From positions 1 through 7,674 of the forward strand of contig DAOVLE010000238.1 in the NCBI GenBank assembly GCA_030631415.1: a DNA stretch of 7,674 nt, written 5' to 3'. The DNA comes from JAAEQG01 sp023133475. GTDB taxonomy: Bacteria; Planctomycetota; Phycisphaerae; UBA1845. The translations under genes were made by a program, and so were the position numbers. This document shows, piece by piece, positions 5,902-7,674 of the stretch. The notes below the pieces were generated by a model. That model saw only the letters and a list, made by a program, of their open reading frames with translations, had not been told where the DNA came from and ran no database searches. Numbering within the stretch: position 1 is the stretch's first letter; each line of letters opens with the position of its first letter.

Positions 5902-6015
5902 GGCTGTCGATAAACCCTGTACCGCAGGCTTCCAGCCTGCACAGTAGGCGATAAGTCTCGTTTTTATGGGACACTATGCAGGCTGGAAGCCTGCGGTACG
6001 ACTTTATCGACAGCC
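5902..6015. repeat. Large inverted repeat made of two facing REP-like hairpins
   Basis: The left arm 5902-5945 and the right arm 5973-6015 are reverse complements except for a 4-versus-3-nt difference after GGCTGTCGATAAA and one base near the inner end. The spacer is 27 bp. Each arm carries its own hairpin, GCAGGCT-TCC-AGCCTGC (5924-5940, and inverted at 5978-5994). It lies between the sigma factor and the rplM promoter, in the 5752-6148 stretch that has no gene. It encodes nothing visible and resembles a BIME or a small non-autonomous element (MITE). It is unrelated in sequence to the A and P hairpins. Confidence 0.85.
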
Positions 6016-6073
6016 CCTTCAGATGTGTTGGAACAATAACCCTGCTTGTATCGCAAATGCCCGACAAAAGACC

Positions 6074-6101
6074 TTGACGTGCTAAAGAAAACCCCTAGAA
6101 T
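6074..6101 (+). promoter_or_regulatory. Sigma-70-type promoter of rplM-rpsI
   Basis: TTGACG (6074-6079) and TAGAAT (6096-6101) are spaced by 16 bp, close to the housekeeping consensus. Transcription should start near 6108, leaving a leader of about 40 nt before the rplM ribosome-binding site. It lies 58 bp beyond the inverted repeat. Confidence 0.75.
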
Positions 6102-6148
6102 GCTCAACTTGCGTTGTAGGTTTCTACAAGAAGGAAGGGTGTAAGTTT

Positions 6149-6595
6149 ATGCCAATAGGTAGGATACCAAGCTACATGGCCAAGACCGGCGAGTTGCAGC
6201 CCAGGTGGCATCATGTCGATGCGGAGGGTAAAATCCTCGGTCGAATGGCTGTGGAGATCGCCAGAGTGCTGATGGGCAAACATAAGCCCACCTACACTCC
6301 ACACATAGATACCGGCGACTTTGTGGTGGTTACCAACGCGGAGAGAATCCGCGTCACCGGCCGTAAAGCCGATACCATGCACTACGACCGCTACTCCTAT
6401 TACCCGGGGGGCTATAAGGAAACCCCCTACCGTCGAGTGCTCGCACACCACCCCGAACGGATCATAACTGAATCCGTGCGGCGAATGCTGCCCAAAAGTG
6501 CACTCGGTCGAAAGATGCTCAAGAAGTTGAAAGTTTATCGCGGCGAAAGCCATCCGCACGCCGCTCAGCAACCCAAGCCCTGGATGACATCCTAA
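6149..6595 (+). CDS. rplM: 50S ribosomal protein L13
   Basis: This 148-residue protein is a complete L13, an early-assembling component of the large ribosomal subunit. The N-terminal half carries the usual 'WHHVDAEGKILGRMAVEIARVLMGKHKPTY' pattern (20-49) followed by GDFVVVTNAERIRVTGRK (56-73). The C-terminal signature 'RRMLPKSALGRKMLKKLKVYRGESHPHAAQQP' (110-141) is clearly L13. Length is close to the usual 142 or so, with a slightly longer N-terminus. The ATG at 6149 has AAGGAAGG 10 nt upstream; the in-frame ATG for M10 lacks one. It is the first gene of the conserved rplM-rpsI operon, 16 bp before rpsI, and is driven by the promoter at 6074-6101. Confidence 0.98.
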   Translation: MPIGRIPSYMAKTGELQPRWHHVDAEGKILGRMAVEIARVLMGKHKPTYTPHIDTGDFVVVTNAERIRVTGRKADTMHYDRYSYYPGGYKETPYRRVLAHHPERIITESVRRMLPKSALGRKMLKKLKVYRGESHPHAAQQPKPWMTS

Positions 6596-6611
6596 GTCGG
6601 AGACCCGATCC

Positions 6612-7310
6612 GTGACAGAAGAACAAACTCCTGAATCTCAGCCTACCCCGACACCCCAACAACCTGTTGAATCCGGTGCTCCGGAAACAGCGCCTCCGGC
6701 TGCGACACCTCCGACTACGACGCCCGCGGCTACTACACCTCCGGCTGCAGTGCCCGAAGTATCCGCTCCAACGCCTGCGGAACCCGAAGCATCTGCTCCA
6801 ACGCCTGCGGAACCTGAAGCATCCGCCGGGCAGCCTGAGGTGGTGGTCCCGGTGGTTTCGGCTCCGTTGGCGGACACGCCTGAGCCGTCCGATAATCGCA
6901 GGGACTGGACCAAGCCCACTCCTGGCGGATATTACTGGGGAACCGGTCGGCGAAAGACCTCCATTGCCCGAGTGCGAGTGCGTCCGGGGACGGGGGAATT
7001 CAAGATCAACAACCGCGACGCGGATACGCACTTCGCCAGGGATGTCGATCGTTTGGCGGTCCGCGCCCCGCTAAAAGCTACCGAAATGCTCAAGAAGTTG
7101 GACGTGTTCGTGAATATCAAGGGCGGTGGAACCACCGGGCAGGCGGGGGCTATTGTCCTTGGCGTGGCCCGGGCAATTTGCCATTACGATCGCCAGCACG
7201 AACAGATGTTGCGTGACGGCGGATACCTGACTCGCGACTCGCGACGGGTCGAGCGTAAGAAGTACGGCCAGCGCGGTGCTCGCCGGCGGTTCCAGTTCTC
7301 CAAGCGTTAG
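6612..7310 (+). CDS. rpsI: 30S ribosomal protein S9 with long N-terminal Pro/Ala/Glu-rich extension
   Basis: This 232-residue protein is S9 in its last 126 residues or so (from YYWGTGRRKTSIARVRV, 107-123, to the end). S9 sits in the head of the small subunit, where its C-terminal tail reaches the P-site tRNA. The tail here, LTRDSRRVERKKYGQRGARRRFQFSKR, keeps the conserved final SKR. Normal S9 is about 130 residues. Residues 1-105 are a low-complexity extension rich in P, A, T and E, including a 10-residue tandem repeat, and are probably disordered. The GTG start at 6612 has GGAG at 6599-6602, 9 nt upstream, and the reading frame is continuous into the core, so the extension appears to be translated. 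A later internal start cannot be ruled out without protein data. Confidence 0.97.
   Translation: MTEEQTPESQPTPTPQQPVESGAPETAPPAATPPTTTPAATTPPAAVPEVSAPTPAEPEASAPTPAEPEASAGQPEVVVPVVSAPLADTPEPSDNRRDWTKPTPGGYYWGTGRRKTSIARVRVRPGTGEFKINNRDADTHFARDVDRLAVRAPLKATEMLKKLDVFVNIKGGGTTGQAGAIVLGVARAICHYDRQHEQMLRDGGYLTRDSRRVERKKYGQRGARRRFQFSKR
6759..6818 (+). repeat. 30-bp in-frame tandem repeat within rpsI
   Basis: Two 30-bp units (6759-6788 and 6789-6818) differ at only a few bases and encode VSAPTPAEPE and ASAPTPAEPE. A third, partial unit starts at 6819. The 10-codon period allows expansion or contraction without a frameshift. Confidence 0.9.
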
Positions 7311-7344
7311 CGGTTTCCCACGCGGAGCGCGAGGTTCTGGCCAG

Positions 7345-7381
7345 GGAGGGCGAGGCTCCTGCCGAGCCGATTTCGCCCTCC
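7345..7381 (+). repeat. REP-like nested hairpin 3' of rpsI (possible terminator)
   Basis: GGAGGGCGA (7345-7353) pairs perfectly with TCGCCCTCC (7373-7381), enclosing an inner hairpin GGCTC-CTGCC-GAGCC (7354-7368). It starts 35 bp after the rpsI stop codon. No T-run follows, so it may be a repeat element that also ends or protects the transcript. Its translated form 'GRGSCRAD' is, from memory, common in spurious planctomycete ORFs. The rest of 7311-7571 shows no gene. Confidence 0.65.
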
Positions 7382-7571
7382 GCGGGGACGGGTGGCCATG
7401 TGTACGCTGCGCGAAAGCGTGCGGCGCAGAACATGGTCAAGAACCACCTCGAAAGGTCATCGGGCCCCAAATCGAGTCTGTAGCAACATTACCGGGTTTT
7501 GTTGTTGATCTTCGGCGTACTCGGTCGATGAATCCTGCGAGAACATAGGACGTTTTCGTAGGAGGATGGCC

Positions 7572-7674
7572 ATGAATAGCCCCAGGGAGTACTTACCGGA
7601 TGCGACCGAGGGCATCACTCGGGGCGAAGACCTGCCCAAAGCCAAAGTCGCTCAACGCTCTCGCAATTACAGAC
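7572..7674 (+). CDS. Start of an unidentified gene, cut by the window end
   Basis: An open frame of 34 codons (MNSPREYLPDATEGITRG...) runs off the window. AGGAGG at 7560-7565, 6 nt before the ATG at 7572, is the best ribosome-binding site in this part; the in-frame ATG at 7566 would be too close to it. The visible peptide is polar, with no signal peptide and no motif I recognise. It lies 261 bp after rpsI, beyond a strong hairpin, so it probably has its own promoter, though none was clearly seen. Confidence 0.55.
   Translation, partial: MNSPREYLPDATEGITRGEDLPKAKVAQRSRNYR

Noticed and set aside
7276..7548. 90-codon forward open frame after rpsI
   Set aside because: It starts inside rpsI and its middle part is the translated hairpin repeat; it has no ribosome-binding site.

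Overview
The window looks like a piece of a GC-rich Planctomycetota (planctomycete) chromosome. That is inferred from several traits: a membrane-anchored Ser/Thr kinase with a 'LLAAHPDLADELR'-type leader, a secreted protein built from 'NGxPDECD' motifs and a CC-rich module, a planctomycete-like ECF sigma factor, and several families of short palindromes. No rRNA, tRNA or CRISPR array was seen.

Layout. Positions 131-2374 (+) encode a PknB-type kinase with one membrane segment and an extracytoplasmic region with FG-GAP-like motifs. Positions 2349-3184 form an island of short hairpin repeats around a small IS200-like HUH/Y1 transposase (2572-3024, -). Two hairpin types, called P and A here, alternate on both sides of the transposase, and four P-A neighbours are 22-23 bp apart. 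The kinase's last seven codons lie in one of these repeats. Positions 3274-4893 (-) encode a secreted beta-propeller-like protein, followed by a probable terminator. Positions 5128-5751 (-) encode an ECF-type sigma factor. Positions 5752-6148 hold no gene but contain a putative sigma-factor promoter, a large inverted repeat (5902-6015) made of another hairpin family, and a good housekeeping-type promoter. That promoter drives rplM (6149-6595) and rpsI (6612-7310), the conserved L13-S9 operon. A further hairpin follows at 7345-7381, and a gene with a strong ribosome-binding site starts at 7572 and runs off the window.

How it fits together. rplM-rpsI is the housekeeping anchor. The sigma factor and the kinase belong to families often linked in planctomycete signalling, but here they are separated and convergently oriented, so a functional link is only a hypothesis. 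The most interesting part is the transposase/repeat island. It resembles the REP/BIME-RAYT systems known from Proteobacteria, and its A hairpin shows paired base changes that keep the stem intact. The S9 protein is also unusual, with an N-terminal Pro/Ala/Glu-rich extension of about 105 residues containing a 30-bp tandem repeat.
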